A DNA stretch of 48,240 nt from Betaproteobacteria bacterium (lineage in GTDB: Bacteria; Pseudomonadota; Gammaproteobacteria; Burkholderiales; Burkholderiaceae_E), in NCBI GenBank assembly GCA_016868375.1, contig VGHA01000015.1:1-48240 (forward strand). Reading direction: 5' to 3'. Positions within the stretch are counted from its first letter, which is position 1. Each line of letters begins with the position of its first letter. Shown here in pieces: positions 1 to 10,091 of this stretch. The notes beneath the pieces were generated by a model. The model saw only the letters and a program-made list of their open reading frames with translations. It made no database searches and had not been told where the DNA came from. Made by a program: the position numbers and the translations under genes.

Positions 1-483
<483 letters not shown>

Positions 484-649
484 GATCTTGTTTGCCTCTT
501 TCGAGGCGGCTCAAACGGAATTGACTTTCATTGGTGTGAACCAATGATTGATTCCGTGTGAGCATTTGATTTTCTCGAGACGCTTGTCCAGGTCGCCCTG
601 GGTTCGCGTATCGGCGTTTCACTCAAACGCCCACACTTATCGGCTGTTG

Positions 650-663
650 GTTTTTAAAGACCA
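650..663 (-). promoter_or_regulatory. Putative boxA antitermination site in the rrn leader
   Basis: On the minus strand the leader between promoter and 16S reads GTGGTCTTTAAAAACC. This resembles the boxA core TGCTCTTTAACA that loads NusB/S10 for antitermination of rRNA transcription. It sits about 170 bases before the 16S 5' end and about 90 bases after the promoter, as expected for this element. The match is partial, so the call is tentative. Confidence 0.45.
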
Positions 664-752
664 CGTGTTTCGAACTGTTTGCTTTTCGCACTTGCCTTTG
701 CAAGCCTGCTTTTAAAGCACCCTTTCGGATTCGCGATCAGCAAAGAGGCGGA

Positions 753-781
753 ATTATGAGGGGCTTTTTTAACCCTGTCAA
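753..781 (-). promoter_or_regulatory. rRNA operon promoter
   Basis: On the minus strand there is a perfect -35 hexamer TTGACA (776-781), a 17-base spacer and a -10 CATAAT (753-758). It is followed by a GC-rich discriminator, TCCGCCTC, typical of stringently controlled rRNA promoters. The position about 270 bases upstream of the 16S 5' end fits an rrn operon. I see no convincing gene between here and 970; the stretch 782-970 holds no further element I can support. Confidence 0.75.
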
Positions 782-970
782 ATCGAAGTGTTTCTTGGGT
801 CGATCTGACGTCTTGCTTCTTCAACGATTTTTCTCTTCGCTGTTGTTCGCCGGTCGCCCGAAGGCGTATGAGCTAAAAACGGTGAAGAACCAGAGATTAT
901 GACGACACTTTTTGATTGGCGCAAATCGGGGGGCGAACGCGCAGCGACAGGCACGCGCGCCCTCGTGCGC

Positions 971-1747
971 TCAACGATGCTTGAAAGCCGGTTTGCGCTT
1001 GTCGAGAAATGCAGCCATTCCTTCTTTCTGGTCCTCAGTTGCGAACATGGCGTGGAACATCCGCCGCTCGAATAGAAGGCCTTCTGTCAGAGGCGATTCA
1101 AACGCACGATTAACCGATTCTTTGACCAGCATCACCGAAGGTAACGAATAGGCTGCGATAACCGCTGCGGCATCAAGCGCCTCGGCAAGCAACCGTTCTG
1201 CCGGCACCACTCGGGACACGAGGCCTGACCGCTCTGCCTCGGCGGCATCCATCATCCTCCCCGTCAGGCACAGATCCATCGCTTTGGCTTTTGAGATTGC
1301 ACGGGGTAGGCGCTGCGTGCCGCCCGCGCCCGGAATGACTCCGAGCTTGATTTCGGGCTGGCCGAAGCGCGCAGTATCGGCTGCGATAACGATGTCGCAC
1401 ATCATTGCCAACTCACAGCCCCCGCCCAAGGCGAAGCCAGCCACCGCTGCGATCACAGGCTTTCGTATCCGGCGCAGGGTTTCCCAGTTGCGGGTGATGA
1501 AGTCCTGTCCATGCGCTTGGCTGAATGTCATCTTTGCCATGGCGCTGATATCGGCACCCGCTGCGAATGCTTTTTCGCTGCCGGTGATGACGATGGCGCC
1601 AATGTCCGAGTTGGCATCAAAGGCCAGCATGGCCGACCCAAGTTCATCGATGAGTGCATCGTTCAAGGCATTCAGCGCCTTGGGGCGGTTCAATGTGATG
1701 AGGCCAACACGTTCGCGGGTCTCGAAGAGAATGTTCTCGTAGTTCAT
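971..1747 (-). CDS. paaF: Enoyl-CoA hydratase, PaaF-like (phenylacetate catabolism)
   Basis: Crotonase-family protein of 258 residues, the usual length. The oxyanion-hole segment near residues 60-70 ([10 protein letters not shown]) is present. Both catalytic glutamates of true hydratases are in place: one in [11 protein letters not shown] and one in [13 protein letters not shown]. The start has a good ribosome site, AGGAG nine bases before ATG. It is transcribed divergently from paaG across a 161-base gap. In the phenylacetyl-CoA route this family hydrates 2,3-dehydroadipyl-CoA. That assignment is an inference from the neighbours, because short-chain enoyl-CoA hydratases of fatty acid oxidation look very similar. 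Confidence 0.75.
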   Translation of the reverse strand: MNYENILFETRERVGLITLNRPKALNALNDALIDELGSAMLAFDANSDIGAIVITGSEKAFAAGADISAMAKMTFSQAHGQDFITRNWETLRRIRKPVIAAVAGFALGGGCELAMMCDIVIAADTARFGQPEIKLGVIPGAGGTQRLPRAISKAKAMDLCLTGRMMDAAEAERSGLVSRVVPAERLLAEALDAAAVIAAYSLPSVMLVKESVNRAFESPLTEGLLFERRMFHAMFATEDQKEGMAAFLDKRKPAFKHR

Positions 1748-1908
1748 GGACGATTTCTCCTGATTGATATCGATGCGTCTGCACCGATTGTGCCAGCAGC
1801 GAAGGGGCGCAGCGTCGCCGATATTGGTGCTCGATGACTCATACGCGTCGGTAGTATCCTCTGACAGCCAGCGGAGTCAGCCGCGCGCCCTTAACGACCG
1901 GAGTTCCC

Positions 1909-2697
1909 ATGTCCGACCCCAACGTGCTTTTATCCGTTCAAGCGGGTGTCGCCCGCATTACTCTCAACCGCCCGGACAAGCTGAACAGCTTCACCCGAGC
2001 CATGCATTACGACCTGCGCGAGGCCATCACGATCATCGCGAACGACCCAGGCGTGCGTGCGGTCGTGCTAACCGGCAGCGGACGCGGTTTTTGCGCGGGG
2101 CAGGATCTTGCAGATCTGTCGTTCGAGCCCGGCAACATGACCGACCTGGGCGCGCTGGTCGATGAACTGTTCAACCCGCTGGTACGCAGCCTTCAGGCAA
2201 TGCGAAAGCCCGTGATCGCCCGTGTGCAGGGCATTGCCGCAGGCGCCGGCGCGAACCTCGCGCTTGCCTGCGACCTCGTCATCGCCGCGCGTTCGGCGAG
2301 CTTTCTGCAGGCCTTCGTCAATATCGGCCTGCTACCCGACTCTGGGGGTACGCATCTCCTGCCTCATCGTGTCGGCGTGGCGCGCGCAATGGGCCTGGCA
2401 ATGCTCGGTGAAAAGCTTCCAGCGGCTCAGGCCGAGGCCTGGGGTCTGATCTGGAAATGCGTCGACGATGATCAACTCGATACCGAGGTCGATCGGCTGG
2501 CTGCGCGACTTGCGAGCATGCCTACCAAGGCGATCGCCGCAGCCAAGCAGGCTATCCGTGCCTCGCTCACCCAGACGCTGGATGCATCGCTTGATCTCGA
2601 GCGCGATCTGCAGGCCGATCTTTCAGCAAGCCACGACTATCTCGAAGGCGTTCAGGCCTTCCTGCAGAAGCGGCCGCCGCGCTTTGAAGGCCGTTGA
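1909..2697 (+). CDS. paaG: 1,2-epoxyphenylacetyl-CoA isomerase PaaG
   Basis: Crotonase-family isomerase of 262 residues. It converts the ring-1,2-epoxide of phenylacetyl-CoA to the seven-membered oxepin-CoA. The motif IGLLPDSGGTHLLP carries the aspartate that replaces the second hydratase glutamate, which is characteristic of PaaG and separates it from the neighbouring hydratase. The oxyanion-hole region FCAGQDLADL is also typical. Ribosome site GGAG lies five bases before ATG. It is the first gene of a tight operon with paaI (3 bases later) and paaK. The paaABCDE epoxidase genes are not in this window. Confidence 0.9.
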   Translation: MSDPNVLLSVQAGVARITLNRPDKLNSFTRAMHYDLREAITIIANDPGVRAVVLTGSGRGFCAGQDLADLSFEPGNMTDLGALVDELFNPLVRSLQAMRKPVIARVQGIAAGAGANLALACDLVIAARSASFLQAFVNIGLLPDSGGTHLLPHRVGVARAMGLAMLGEKLPAAQAEAWGLIWKCVDDDQLDTEVDRLAARLASMPTKAIAAAKQAIRASLTQTLDASLDLERDLQADLSASHDYLEGVQAFLQKRPPRFEGR

Positions 2698-2700
2698 GCC

Positions 2701-3156
2701 ATGCCGATGACGCCAGCATCGATGACCCGGCTTGAGCTCGCGCAACAATCGGCCCGCATCATGTGGGACGAAGACAATGCCACCCGCCACGTCGGCATGA
2801 AGCTGCTTGATGTGACGCCTGGCCATGCCCGGCTCAGCCTCACCGTGCGAGAGGAATTCACCAATGGTCACGGCATGTGCCACGGCGGCTACATCTTCAT
2901 GCTGGCCGACTCGGCGTTCGCGTTTGCATGCAACAGCCATAACCAGCGTGCGGTCGCAGCCAGCGCAGCAATCGAATTCATCGCAGCCGCACAGCGCGGT
3001 GACGTGCTCACGGCTGAGTGCTCGGAACAGAGCCGAGGCGGGCGCAGCGGCTTGTACGATACCCGCGTCACTGACCAGAACGGACGACTGATTGCGCTGT
3101 TCAGGGGTCGCTCAGCCACCATCCGCGGTCGTTTCATCGAGGAGGAGCCGTCATGA
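2701..3156 (+). CDS. paaI: Hydroxyphenylacetyl-CoA thioesterase PaaI
   Basis: Hot-dog fold thioesterase of 151 residues. The signature NGHGMCHGGYIFMLADSAFA contains the conserved HGG and the aspartate general base of PaaI enzymes. PaaI hydrolyses aberrant or dead-end CoA esters and so rescues CoA during phenylacetate breakdown. The gene begins three bases after paaG, and its stop overlaps the paaK start in an ATGA arrangement, so translation is probably coupled. A second ATG two codons downstream (MPM) could also serve as the start. Confidence 0.9.
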   Translation: MPMTPASMTRLELAQQSARIMWDEDNATRHVGMKLLDVTPGHARLSLTVREEFTNGHGMCHGGYIFMLADSAFAFACNSHNQRAVAASAAIEFIAAAQRGDVLTAECSEQSRGGRSGLYDTRVTDQNGRLIALFRGRSATIRGRFIEEEPS

Positions 3157-4481
3157 CGACACACGCCAACGCCAGTCTGTCAGCGGGGGGCTTGCCGCTT
3201 GAACCGATCGAGCGCGCAAGCACGGACGCGCTGCGTACGCTGCAACTGCAACGGCTACGCGCGCAACTGACTCTTGCCTGGGAGCGGGTGCCGCACTACC
3301 GGTCCAAGTTCGAGGCTGCCGGCGTTCATCCGGGCGATCTGCGCACCTTGGGCGATCTCGCGCGCTTTCCGTTCACCACCAAGGACGACCTGCGCAGCAA
3401 CTACCCGTTTGGAATGTTTGCGGTAGCGCGAGATCAGGTGGTGCGACTCCACGCATCGAGCGGCACGACCGGCAAGCCGACGGTGGTTGGCTACACCGCA
3501 GCGGATATCGACACGTGGGCGCAGCTGGTTGCGCGCTCAATCCGAGCAGGCGGGGCGCGTCGCGGCGATATGGTCCATGTCAGCTACGGCTACGGACTTT
3601 TCACGGGCGGACTGGGCGCCCACTACGGTGCGGAGAAACTTGGTTTGACGGTAGTGCCTTTTGGAGGCGGGCAAACCGAAAGACAGGTTCAACTGATCCG
3701 CGACTTTGCGCCCTCGATCATCATGGTCACGCCAAGCTATATGCTGGCGATCGCCGATGAGTTTGAGCGACAGGGGCTGAAATCAGAAAGCTGCAGCCTT
3801 CGGATCGGCATCTTCGGCGCAGAGCCCTGGACCAATGAAATGCGCGCCGAAATCGAGCGGCGGGTCGGAATCGATGCCGTGGACATTTACGGCCTGTCGG
3901 AGGTCATGGGCCCCGGTGTCGCCAGTGAGTGCATTGAAACCAAGGATGGGCCAACCATCTGGGAAGATCATTTCTATCCGGAAATCATCGACCCGGACAC
4001 CGGCGCGCTGTTGCCTGACGGCGAGTTCGGCGAACTGGTGTTCACCTCGCTCACCAAGGAAGCGCTTCCCATCATTCGCTACCGGACGCGCGATCTGACG
4101 CGGCTGCTGCCAGGAACAGCCCGCACGATGCGGCGCATGCAGAAAATCACGGGTCGTTCAGACGACATGATGATTGTGCGAGGCGTGAATGTGTTTCCTT
4201 CGCAGATCGAGGAAATGATTCTTCAGCGCGCCGAACTGGCACCGCACTATGTCTGCGAGCTTGGCAAAGACGGGCCGCTCGACACACTGACCGTTCGGGT
4301 TGAAACCAAGCCTGGCCTGACAGCAGATGACGCGGCTGCTACCCAGGCTGCTCGCGCCCTGCAGCAGGCGGTCAAGACCTTCATCGGCGTGACCGCCGAT
4401 GTCCGTATCGAACCGCCGGGCACTATCGAGCGCTCTGTGGGCAAGGCCAAGCGCGTCGTTGATAAACGTCCCAAACCCTGA
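3153..4481 (+). CDS. paaK: Phenylacetate-CoA ligase PaaK
   Basis: AMP-forming ligase of 442 residues that activates phenylacetate to phenylacetyl-CoA, the entry step of the pathway. The phosphate-binding loop SSGTTGKPT is at residues 102-110. The adenylation motif with YGLSEVMGPG and the hinge-region motif GRSDDMMIVRGVNVFPSQIE follow in the usual order, and length matches the family. The four-base overlap with paaI places it in the same transcript. The next gene begins nine bases after its stop. Confidence 0.93.
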   Translation: MTTHANASLSAGGLPLEPIERASTDALRTLQLQRLRAQLTLAWERVPHYRSKFEAAGVHPGDLRTLGDLARFPFTTKDDLRSNYPFGMFAVARDQVVRLHASSGTTGKPTVVGYTAADIDTWAQLVARSIRAGGARRGDMVHVSYGYGLFTGGLGAHYGAEKLGLTVVPFGGGQTERQVQLIRDFAPSIIMVTPSYMLAIADEFERQGLKSESCSLRIGIFGAEPWTNEMRAEIERRVGIDAVDIYGLSEVMGPGVASECIETKDGPTIWEDHFYPEIIDPDTGALLPDGEFGELVFTSLTKEALPIIRYRTRDLTRLLPGTARTMRRMQKITGRSDDMMIVRGVNVFPSQIEEMILQRAELAPHYVCELGKDGPLDTLTVRVETKPGLTADDAAATQAARALQQAVKTFIGVTADVRIEPPGTIERSVGKAKRVVDKRPKP

Positions 4482-4489
4482 GGTCTGCC

Positions 4490-5488
4490 ATGAGCTTTCG
4501 CGCCTTATTTCTCGAGAAGAGCGATGCGGGTTTCAGCGCGTCGGTACGTGAACTCTCTGACACCGACCTCGCCGCGCATGCGTCCGAGGGCAACGTCACA
4601 GTTCGAATCGCATGGTCCACCGTCAACTATAAGGACGGCCTTGCCATCACGAACCGCTCTCCAGTGGTCCGTAAATGGCCCATGGTGCCAGGTATCGATG
4701 GCGCGGGAGTCGTCGAAAGCAGCGACGACCCCCGATTCGCCCCGGGTAGCGCGGTCATACTTAATGGATGGGGCGTTGGAGAGACGCACTGGGGCTGCCT
4801 CGGCGGCAAGGCCCGGCTGAAAGCTGACTGGCTGATCGCGCTGCCCGACGGGCTGTCTGCCCGTCAGTCAATGGCAATCGGCACGGCAGGGTACACCGCG
4901 ATGCTGGCGGCCCTTGCGATTGAGCGTGGCGGCGTACGTCCCGATGATGGCGAAATCCTTGTCACGGGTGCCGCGGGCGGGGTGGGCAGTGTCGCCATCG
5001 CGATTCTCGCGGGATGGGGGTATCGGGTGGTGGCGTCCACAGGTCGCCCCGAAGAGGCCGGTTACCTTACCGGTCTGGGTGCGGCCGAGATCATCGACCG
5101 AGCAAGCTTGTCCGCGGCTGGCAAGCCGCTTCAAAAGGAGCGCTGGGCAGGCGTGGTCGACGCGGTCGGCTCCCATACGCTTGCCAATGCCTGTGCCCAG
5201 ACACGGTCACGTGGCGTCGTGGCGGCCTGCGGCCTTGCCCAGGGCATGGATTTTCCAGCCACCGTGGCGCCTTTCATCCTGCGCGGTGTCACGCTCGCAG
5301 GCATTGATTCGGTGATGTGTCCGCGCGCGCTGCGGGAAACCGCCTGGCAGCGTCTTGCAACTGATCTCGATCGCTCAAAGCTCGATGCCATGACGCGTGA
5401 GATCGCCCTGGCGGATGCGCTGCCGGCGGCAGCCGCCGTGTTGGCGGGCCAGATTCGCGGACGACTGGTGGTTGATGTCACACGCTGA
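4490..5488 (+). CDS. acuI: Acrylyl-CoA reductase-like oxidoreductase (AcuI/YhdH family)
   Basis: Zinc-free medium-chain dehydrogenase/reductase of 332 residues. The N-terminal GroES-like segment contains STVNYKDGLAIT, a hallmark of YhdH/AcuI. The nucleotide-binding loop VTGAAGGVGSVA lies near residues 158-169. Family members reduce acrylyl-CoA to propionyl-CoA with NADPH and detoxify reactive enoyl-CoAs. Start: GAGG lies six bases before ATG, nine bases after paaK. Cotranscription with paaGIK may indicate a role in clearing acrylyl-type intermediates, but that link is inference. Confidence 0.82.
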   Translation: MSFRALFLEKSDAGFSASVRELSDTDLAAHASEGNVTVRIAWSTVNYKDGLAITNRSPVVRKWPMVPGIDGAGVVESSDDPRFAPGSAVILNGWGVGETHWGCLGGKARLKADWLIALPDGLSARQSMAIGTAGYTAMLAALAIERGGVRPDDGEILVTGAAGGVGSVAIAILAGWGYRVVASTGRPEEAGYLTGLGAAEIIDRASLSAAGKPLQKERWAGVVDAVGSHTLANACAQTRSRGVVAACGLAQGMDFPATVAPFILRGVTLAGIDSVMCPRALRETAWQRLATDLDRSKLDAMTREIALADALPAAAAVLAGQIRGRLVVDVTR

Positions 5489-6131
5489 TCTGATGCAACC
5501 GGTTGGGCTGCTGCTTGCTGGCGGTCGCGGCAGCCGCTTTGATTCCAGCGGTCATCTCGACAAACTGCTGGCGCGCGTGCAGGGCGAGCCCGTGTGCCTT
5601 CGCGCAGCGCAGACATTGAAGCAGGTGTGCCCGACCAGCTTCGCGGTGCTGCCGCCCGACAAGCCAGCGCTGCTGCACCTGCTGGCGCAATCCGGCTGCG
5701 AGCCTCTCGTGAGCGACGCCACGCGCCTTGGAATGGGCCATTCGATCGCGGTGGGCGCCGCGCGCATCCTTGAGAAGTGTGGCCCACGACCAGTCGTGCT
5801 GGCGCTTGCCGACATGCCTCATGTCCAACCCGGAACGATTCGAGCGCTGATCGCCCAGCTCGGAAAAGACACGCTGTCGGTCGTCGCGCCCACGTTTGGG
5901 CAACGCAGAGGCCATCCGGTCGTGTTTGGCGCAGGGCACCTTCCCTCGCTCGCGCAACTTGCGGGTGACCGCGGCGCGTTTGCCCTTCTTCAGCACTATC
6001 CGCCACGACTTCTTGAAGTCAGCGATCCTGGCGTTCTGCAGGACATCGACACCCAGGACGACCTGACCGCCTTTGCGACTGACGACACCATGGATCGCAG
6101 GCGCGACACTCCCGAACGTCATCAACCCTGA
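5475..6131 (+). CDS. MobA-like NTP transferase domain protein
   Basis: Nucleotidyltransferase of about 218 residues. The N-terminal motif LLAGGRGSRF is the NTP-binding signature of the MobA/MocA family. ALADMPHVQPGTI is the metal-binding aspartate region, and RRGHPVVF is the conserved GHP element of MocA/CoxI-associated enzymes. Such proteins transfer CMP or GMP to molybdopterin. The ATG at 5475 overlaps the end of acuI by 14 bases; an ATG six codons later is a possible alternative. No molybdoenzyme gene is nearby, so the substrate is unassigned. Confidence 0.75.
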   Translation: MSHADLMQPVGLLLAGGRGSRFDSSGHLDKLLARVQGEPVCLRAAQTLKQVCPTSFAVLPPDKPALLHLLAQSGCEPLVSDATRLGMGHSIAVGAARILEKCGPRPVVLALADMPHVQPGTIRALIAQLGKDTLSVVAPTFGQRRGHPVVFGAGHLPSLAQLAGDRGAFALLQHYPPRLLEVSDPGVLQDIDTQDDLTAFATDDTMDRRRDTPERHQP

Positions 6132-6151
6132 CCCCAGACAGGACCCACGCG

Positions 6152-7987
6152 ATGGCCCGACGCGTTCGCACCACCGGCGCACCCGCGCACCTTTATCGGA
6201 TCTGCCCGATCGATCCGCACGCGCATTTGTTTGAGGTTGAGCTCACCATCTCCGAGCCCGACCCCAACGGGCAACGGCTCACGCTACCAGCCTGGATTCC
6301 GGGCAGTTACATGATTCGCGAGTTCGCCCGCCATGTGGTTTCAATCGAGGCGCGTGCAGGCGCGCGTACCGTTGCGCTGACAAAGGTTGACAAGCACACC
6401 TGGCAGGCGCGACGGTGTGCCGGCCCGCTTACGCTGATCTATCGGGTCTACGCATGGGATCTTTCCGTACGGGGAGCGCACCTGGATTCCACGCATGCAT
6501 TTTTCAACGGCACGAGCGTGTTTCTGGCGGTGGCAGGTCAGGAGGATCGTGCCTGCGAGGTTGAACTGCAGCCACCGCCATCGTCGATTGCCACAGAGTG
6601 GAAAGTTGCGACCACACTGCCTCGGGCCGGCGCCGCCGCCTACGGCTTCGGGCGGTACCGGGCCGCGGACTACGACGAACTGATTGATCACCCGGTGGAG
6701 ATGGGCCGCTTTGCGCTTGCCAGTTTCAAAGCGGCCGGCGCGCAACATGATGTTGCGATCACCGGCCAGCATGACGCCGACATGGCGCGGTTCACGACAG
6801 ACCTTGCGCGGGTATGCGCGCTGCAAGCCAAGCTGTTCGAGCCCCGGGGTGGCCGCGCGCCCTTCGACCGATACCTGTTTCAGCTGATGGCAGTCGGTGA
6901 TGGCTATGGCGGTCTTGAGCATCGCGCCAGCACCGCCCTGATCGCTCGGCGGACCGACTTGCCGTGGTCCGGAATGTCCGGCGTACCTGAAGGGTACCGG
7001 CGCCTGCTGGGTCTTTGCAGTCACGAGTACTTTCACGCCTGGCATGTCAAGCGAATCAAGCCCGAAGGCTTTGTTCACCACGATCTGCGCTCAGAGAGTT
7101 ACACGCGCTTGCTGTGGCTCTTCGAGGGCTTCACCTCGTACTACGACGACCTGATGCTTCGTCGCGCCGGCGTACTGCCGGTGGGTGATTATCTGGAGGC
7201 ACTCGCCGGCACCATTGCAAACGTGATGCGCTCGCCAGGTCGACGGCTGCAAAGCGTCGCTGAATCAAGCTTCGATGCATGGACCAAGTACTACCGGCAG
7301 GACGAAAACTCGCCCAATGCCATCGTCAGCTACTACACAAAAGGCGCTCTGGTCGCGCTCGCGCTCGACCTGTCGATCCGAACCGAGTCGGGCGGACGGG
7401 CCTCGCTCGATGATCTGATACGACTGCTTTGGCAGCGCTTTGGCAAACATTTTTACGGGGCCGATGGGCGAATCGCCACCGACGCCAGGGGCGTCGCAGA
7501 AAGCGAGCTGCCGGCGCTGATCGCCGAGGCGACCGGGCTCGATCTGTCGGCACAACTTCGTCAGTGGGTCGATGGCACAGCTGACCTGCCGCTCGCGCGT
7601 CTGCTTGAGAAGGCAGGGGTATCGCTCACCCTGCGCCGCGCTGACCATGCCGGGGCGGCACTGGGTTTGCGGGTCAGCGAGTCGGGTGCGCGGCTTCGAA
7701 TTACGACGGTGTATACCGATAGCCCTGCCCAGCGCGCGGGGCTGTCAGCCGGAGACGAGCTGGTTGCGGTCAGCGGACTGCGCGCCGATGTCGCCACCCT
7801 GAAAGCTGCGATCGCACGCCGCCGCCGCGGCGCGCGACTTGAGCTTCATGCATTCCGGCGCGATGAGCTGATGCGCGTTCAAGTCGAAATTGGCGAAGCG
7901 GCCAGCAGCGAAGCAAAGCTGGTGCTGGCGCCCTCTGCACGATCGTCGGCCGTGAAACTGCGTACCGCCTGGTTGGGCGCGCTCTGA
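6152..7987 (+). CDS. M61-family glycyl aminopeptidase with PDZ domain
   Basis: Zinc metallopeptidase of 611 residues. The HEYFH zinc motif is at residues 291-295, with the third ligand probably the glutamate in WLFEGFTSYY near 325. GGLEH (253-257) stands where related enzymes carry the substrate-binding GxMEN-like element. A C-terminal PDZ domain spans about 505-560 (DSPAQRAGLSAGDELVAVSG). The family removes N-terminal glycine or alanine from peptides. No signal peptide is seen, so it is probably cytosolic. AGGA lies eight bases before ATG. The gene converges on trpC with 29 bases between the stops. Confidence 0.9.
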   Translation: MARRVRTTGAPAHLYRICPIDPHAHLFEVELTISEPDPNGQRLTLPAWIPGSYMIREFARHVVSIEARAGARTVALTKVDKHTWQARRCAGPLTLIYRVYAWDLSVRGAHLDSTHAFFNGTSVFLAVAGQEDRACEVELQPPPSSIATEWKVATTLPRAGAAAYGFGRYRAADYDELIDHPVEMGRFALASFKAAGAQHDVAITGQHDADMARFTTDLARVCALQAKLFEPRGGRAPFDRYLFQLMAVGDGYGGLEHRASTALIARRTDLPWSGMSGVPEGYRRLLGLCSHEYFHAWHVKRIKPEGFVHHDLRSESYTRLLWLFEGFTSYYDDLMLRRAGVLPVGDYLEALAGTIANVMRSPGRRLQSVAESSFDAWTKYYRQDENSPNAIVSYYTKGALVALALDLSIRTESGGRASLDDLIRLLWQRFGKHFYGADGRIATDARGVAESELPALIAEATGLDLSAQLRQWVDGTADLPLARLLEKAGVSLTLRRADHAGAALGLRVSESGARLRITTVYTDSPAQRAGLSAGDELVAVSGLRADVATLKAAIARRRRGARLELHAFRRDELMRVQVEIGEAASSEAKLVLAPSARSSAVKLRTAWLGAL

Positions 7988-8016
7988 CGACACCCGTTTT
8001 CTGGGCGGGACAGAAT

Positions 8017-8823
8017 TCAGCCAAACAGCCGCGCAAGCGCCGCGCCGGGATCCGGCGCACGCATGAAGGCCTCTCCCACCAGAAACGCGCCCACACCCGC
8101 CTCACGCATCCGTGTGACATCAGCGGGACCCAGGATGCCGCTCTCAGTGACCACCAGCCGGTCTTGCGGCATCTGATCCAGCAGGCCGATCGTGGTGTCC
8201 AGAGACACTTCGAATGTGCGCAGATTTCGGTTGTTGATTCCGATAAGCGGCGTGCGCAGGGTGAGCGCGCGCGCAAGCTCCGCTGCGTCATGCACCTCAA
8301 CGAGCACATCCATGCCCAGTTGCTGCGCACACGCCTCGAGCTCATGCAGTTGAGCGTCCGACAAGGCAGCGGCGATCAGCAGAATGCAGTCAGCGCCCCA
8401 GGTTCTAGCCTCAATCACCTGCCAGGCATCGACCACGAAATCCTTCCGCAGCACGGGCAGCGAACAGGCTGCGCGCGCCTCGCGCAGATGAGCGGCCGCC
8501 CCCTGAAAAAACTGCTCATCGGTCAGCACCGACAGGCACGCCGCACCACCACGCTGGTAGCTGGCGGCGATCGAAGCGGGTTCAAACGGGTCACGAAGCA
8601 AGCCCTTGCTTGGGCTTGCGCGCTTGACTTCAGCAATGACCGCAGGGCGACCGGCATTCACCGTGTCGCGCAGCGCCCGGGCAAAGCCCCGCGGCGCTAA
8701 CGGATGACCGAGCGTGAGCGTGTCATTCGCCTCGGCCTGAAGATGGGCCATGGAACGCGCAGCTTGCGCGCGCGCCACCTCGTCGGTTTTTACCGCGAGA
8801 ATTCGCTGCAGGATATCGCTCAT
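8017..8823 (-). CDS. trpC: Indole-3-glycerol phosphate synthase TrpC
   Basis: TIM-barrel enzyme of 268 residues that closes the indole ring of carboxyphenylaminodeoxyribulose phosphate during tryptophan synthesis. The signature [13 protein letters not shown] contains the catalytic lysine. [24 protein letters not shown] and VTESGI follow in the family order. It lies 38 bases downstream of trpD on the same strand and is very probably cotranscribed with it. The gene is monofunctional, with no fused TrpF. Confidence 0.96.
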   Translation of the reverse strand: MSDILQRILAVKTDEVARAQAARSMAHLQAEANDTLTLGHPLAPRGFARALRDTVNAGRPAVIAEVKRASPSKGLLRDPFEPASIAASYQRGGAACLSVLTDEQFFQGAAAHLREARAACSLPVLRKDFVVDAWQVIEARTWGADCILLIAAALSDAQLHELEACAQQLGMDVLVEVHDAAELARALTLRTPLIGINNRNLRTFEVSLDTTIGLLDQMPQDRLVVTESGILGPADVTRMREAGVGAFLVGEAFMRAPDPGAALARLFG

Positions 8824-8861
8824 GGTGAATCCCTGTTAAGCCTGCGCCGTTCGCCAGGCAC

Positions 8862-9893
8862 TCAGCCGGCGAGCCGGCGGGTGGTCTGAACCCATTGATC
8901 AAGCTTGGCCCGCGCAGCGCCGCTTGCGATGGTTTGGCGAGCCAGTGCAATACCGTCTCCGATTGTGGGTGCCAGATCAGCGGCGTAGAGCGCGGCACCG
9001 GAATTGAGGGTGACGATTTCACGCGGCGTGCCCGGAATGTTGTTGAGCGCTTCAAGCACCATGTCCCGAGACTCGAGTGCGTCAGCCACCTTCAGGCCGC
9101 GATTACTCACCATCGACAAGCCGTAGTCTTCGGGGTGGATGTCATATTCGCGCACCTGGCCATTTCGCAGCTCGCCGACCATCGTGGCGGCACCCAGCGA
9201 TATTTCATCCATACCATCCTGGCCATACACCACCAGCGCATGGCGCGCGCCGAGCTTCTCCATGACGCGAACCTGAATTCCCACCAGATCGGGATGAAAC
9301 ACGCCCATCAAAATGTTGGGCGCATCAGCGGGATTGGTGAGCGGGCCCAGGATGTTGAAGATGGTTCGCACGCCCAGTTCGCGACGCACCGGAACGACGT
9401 TTTTCATCGCTGGATGGTGATTGGGCGCAAACATGAAGCCCAAATTGGTTTCGCGGATGCATTGCGCGACCTGCTCGGGGCTCAGCATGATATTCGCCCC
9501 AAGCGCCTCGAGCACATCGGCGCTGCCCGATTTCGACGATACGCCGCGGTTGCCGTGCTTGGCGACCGTTGCCCCAGCGGCAGCGGCAACAAATGACGAC
9601 GCTGTCGAAATGTTGAAGGTATGGGATGAATCGCCGCCTGTTCCCACGACATCGACGAAATGAGGGCCCCCATCGACCACCACCTTGTTGGCGAATTCAC
9701 GCATCACCTGCGCAGCCGCGGTGATTTCGCCAATGGTTTCCTTCTTGACGCGCAGGCCCATCAAAATGGCCGCAGCGATCACATGCGACATCTCGCCTCG
9801 CATGATCATTCGCATCAGGGCCAGCATTTCGTCGTGGAAAATTTCGCGATGCTCGATGGTGCGCTGAAGCGCTTCCTGAGGTGTGATCGGCAT
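8862..9893 (-). CDS. trpD: Anthranilate phosphoribosyltransferase TrpD
   Basis: Enzyme of 343 residues joining anthranilate to phosphoribosyl pyrophosphate. The PRPP-binding motif [15 protein letters not shown] and the glycine/serine segment [15 protein letters not shown] are intact. Two ATGs are possible, encoding M-I-M. I chose the second because GGAG lies nine bases before it but only three before the first. trpE and trpG, which precede trpD in many relatives, are absent. Instead a putative tryptophan leader peptide with alternative hairpins lies immediately upstream. Confidence 0.95.
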   Translation of the reverse strand: MPITPQEALQRTIEHREIFHDEMLALMRMIMRGEMSHVIAAAILMGLRVKKETIGEITAAAQVMREFANKVVVDGGPHFVDVVGTGGDSSHTFNISTASSFVAAAAGATVAKHGNRGVSSKSGSADVLEALGANIMLSPEQVAQCIRETNLGFMFAPNHHPAMKNVVPVRRELGVRTIFNILGPLTNPADAPNILMGVFHPDLVGIQVRVMEKLGARHALVVYGQDGMDEISLGAATMVGELRNGQVREYDIHPEDYGLSMVSNRGLKVADALESRDMVLEALNNIPGTPREIVTLNSGAALYAADLAPTIGDGIALARQTIASGAARAKLDQWVQTTRRLAG

Positions 9894-9932
9894 GATCATC
9901 GACTCCGAATTCGAAAAAGGGGTAAGACATTC

Positions 9933-9981
9933 AGCGCCAGGAACGAATCTGGCGCTTGAGGCAGACGGGATGGCGCCAGAT
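9933..9981 (-). promoter_or_regulatory. Mutually exclusive hairpins between trp leader peptide and trpD
   Basis: Two perfect stems share one strand. On the transcript, ATCTGGCGC (9973-9981) can pair with GCGCCAGAT (9947-9955). Alternatively AGCGCCAG (9949-9956) can pair with CTGGCGCT (9933-9940) across an eight-base loop. The tryptophan codons of the upstream leader also lie in CTGGCGC repeats that could pair with the same GCGCCAG segment. This is the logic of trp attenuation. The downstream T-tract (TTACCCCTTTTT) is separated from the second stem by several bases, so simple intrinsic termination is not assured. Confidence 0.55.
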
Positions 9982-10001
9982 CGCGGGCGCGCGCGGGGGT
10001 G

Positions 10002-10085
10002 TCAGGCGGCAGGCTTGCGCCAGCGCCAGCGAAACGCGGAGACGAGCAGGACGCTCGAGACGGCAGGGGTAGGCAGGACACGCAT
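10002..10085 (-). CDS. Putative Trp-rich leader peptide (trpL-like), probably leaderless
   Basis: A 27-codon reading frame precedes trpD. It encodes a peptide ending in FRWRWRKPAA, with tryptophan codons at 10026-10028 and 10020-10022 (codons 20 and 22), then TGA. No Shine-Dalgarno sequence is visible. The ATG is only six bases after a -10-like TACAAT, so the transcript may begin at the AUG itself. Leaderless trp leader transcripts are known in Sinorhizobium meliloti. Its position, Trp codons and downstream alternative stems all point to attenuation of trpDC, but expression is unproven. Confidence 0.55.
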   Translation of the reverse strand: MRVLPTPAVSSVLLVSAFRWRWRKPAA

Positions 10086-10091
10086 CTTGCT

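Noticed and set aside
912-1151. Plus-strand frame over the 3' end of the paaF-like gene
   Set aside because: It lies antisense to a clear crotonase gene and has no protein-like composition or ribosome site.
5131-6182. Long minus-strand frames opposite acuI and the MobA-like gene
   Set aside because: High-GC shadow frames; the plus-strand genes have clear motifs and these have none.
9917-9956. Classical intrinsic terminator in the trp leader
   Set aside because: The 8-bp stem is not directly followed by a T-run; TTTTT comes about 14 bases later, so only attenuation by alternative folding is proposed.
8862-10085. trpE or trpG gene upstream of trpD
   Set aside because: The 9894-10114 gap is too short and holds only the leader peptide and hairpins; the next gene upstream is the nitrile hydratase-like subunit.
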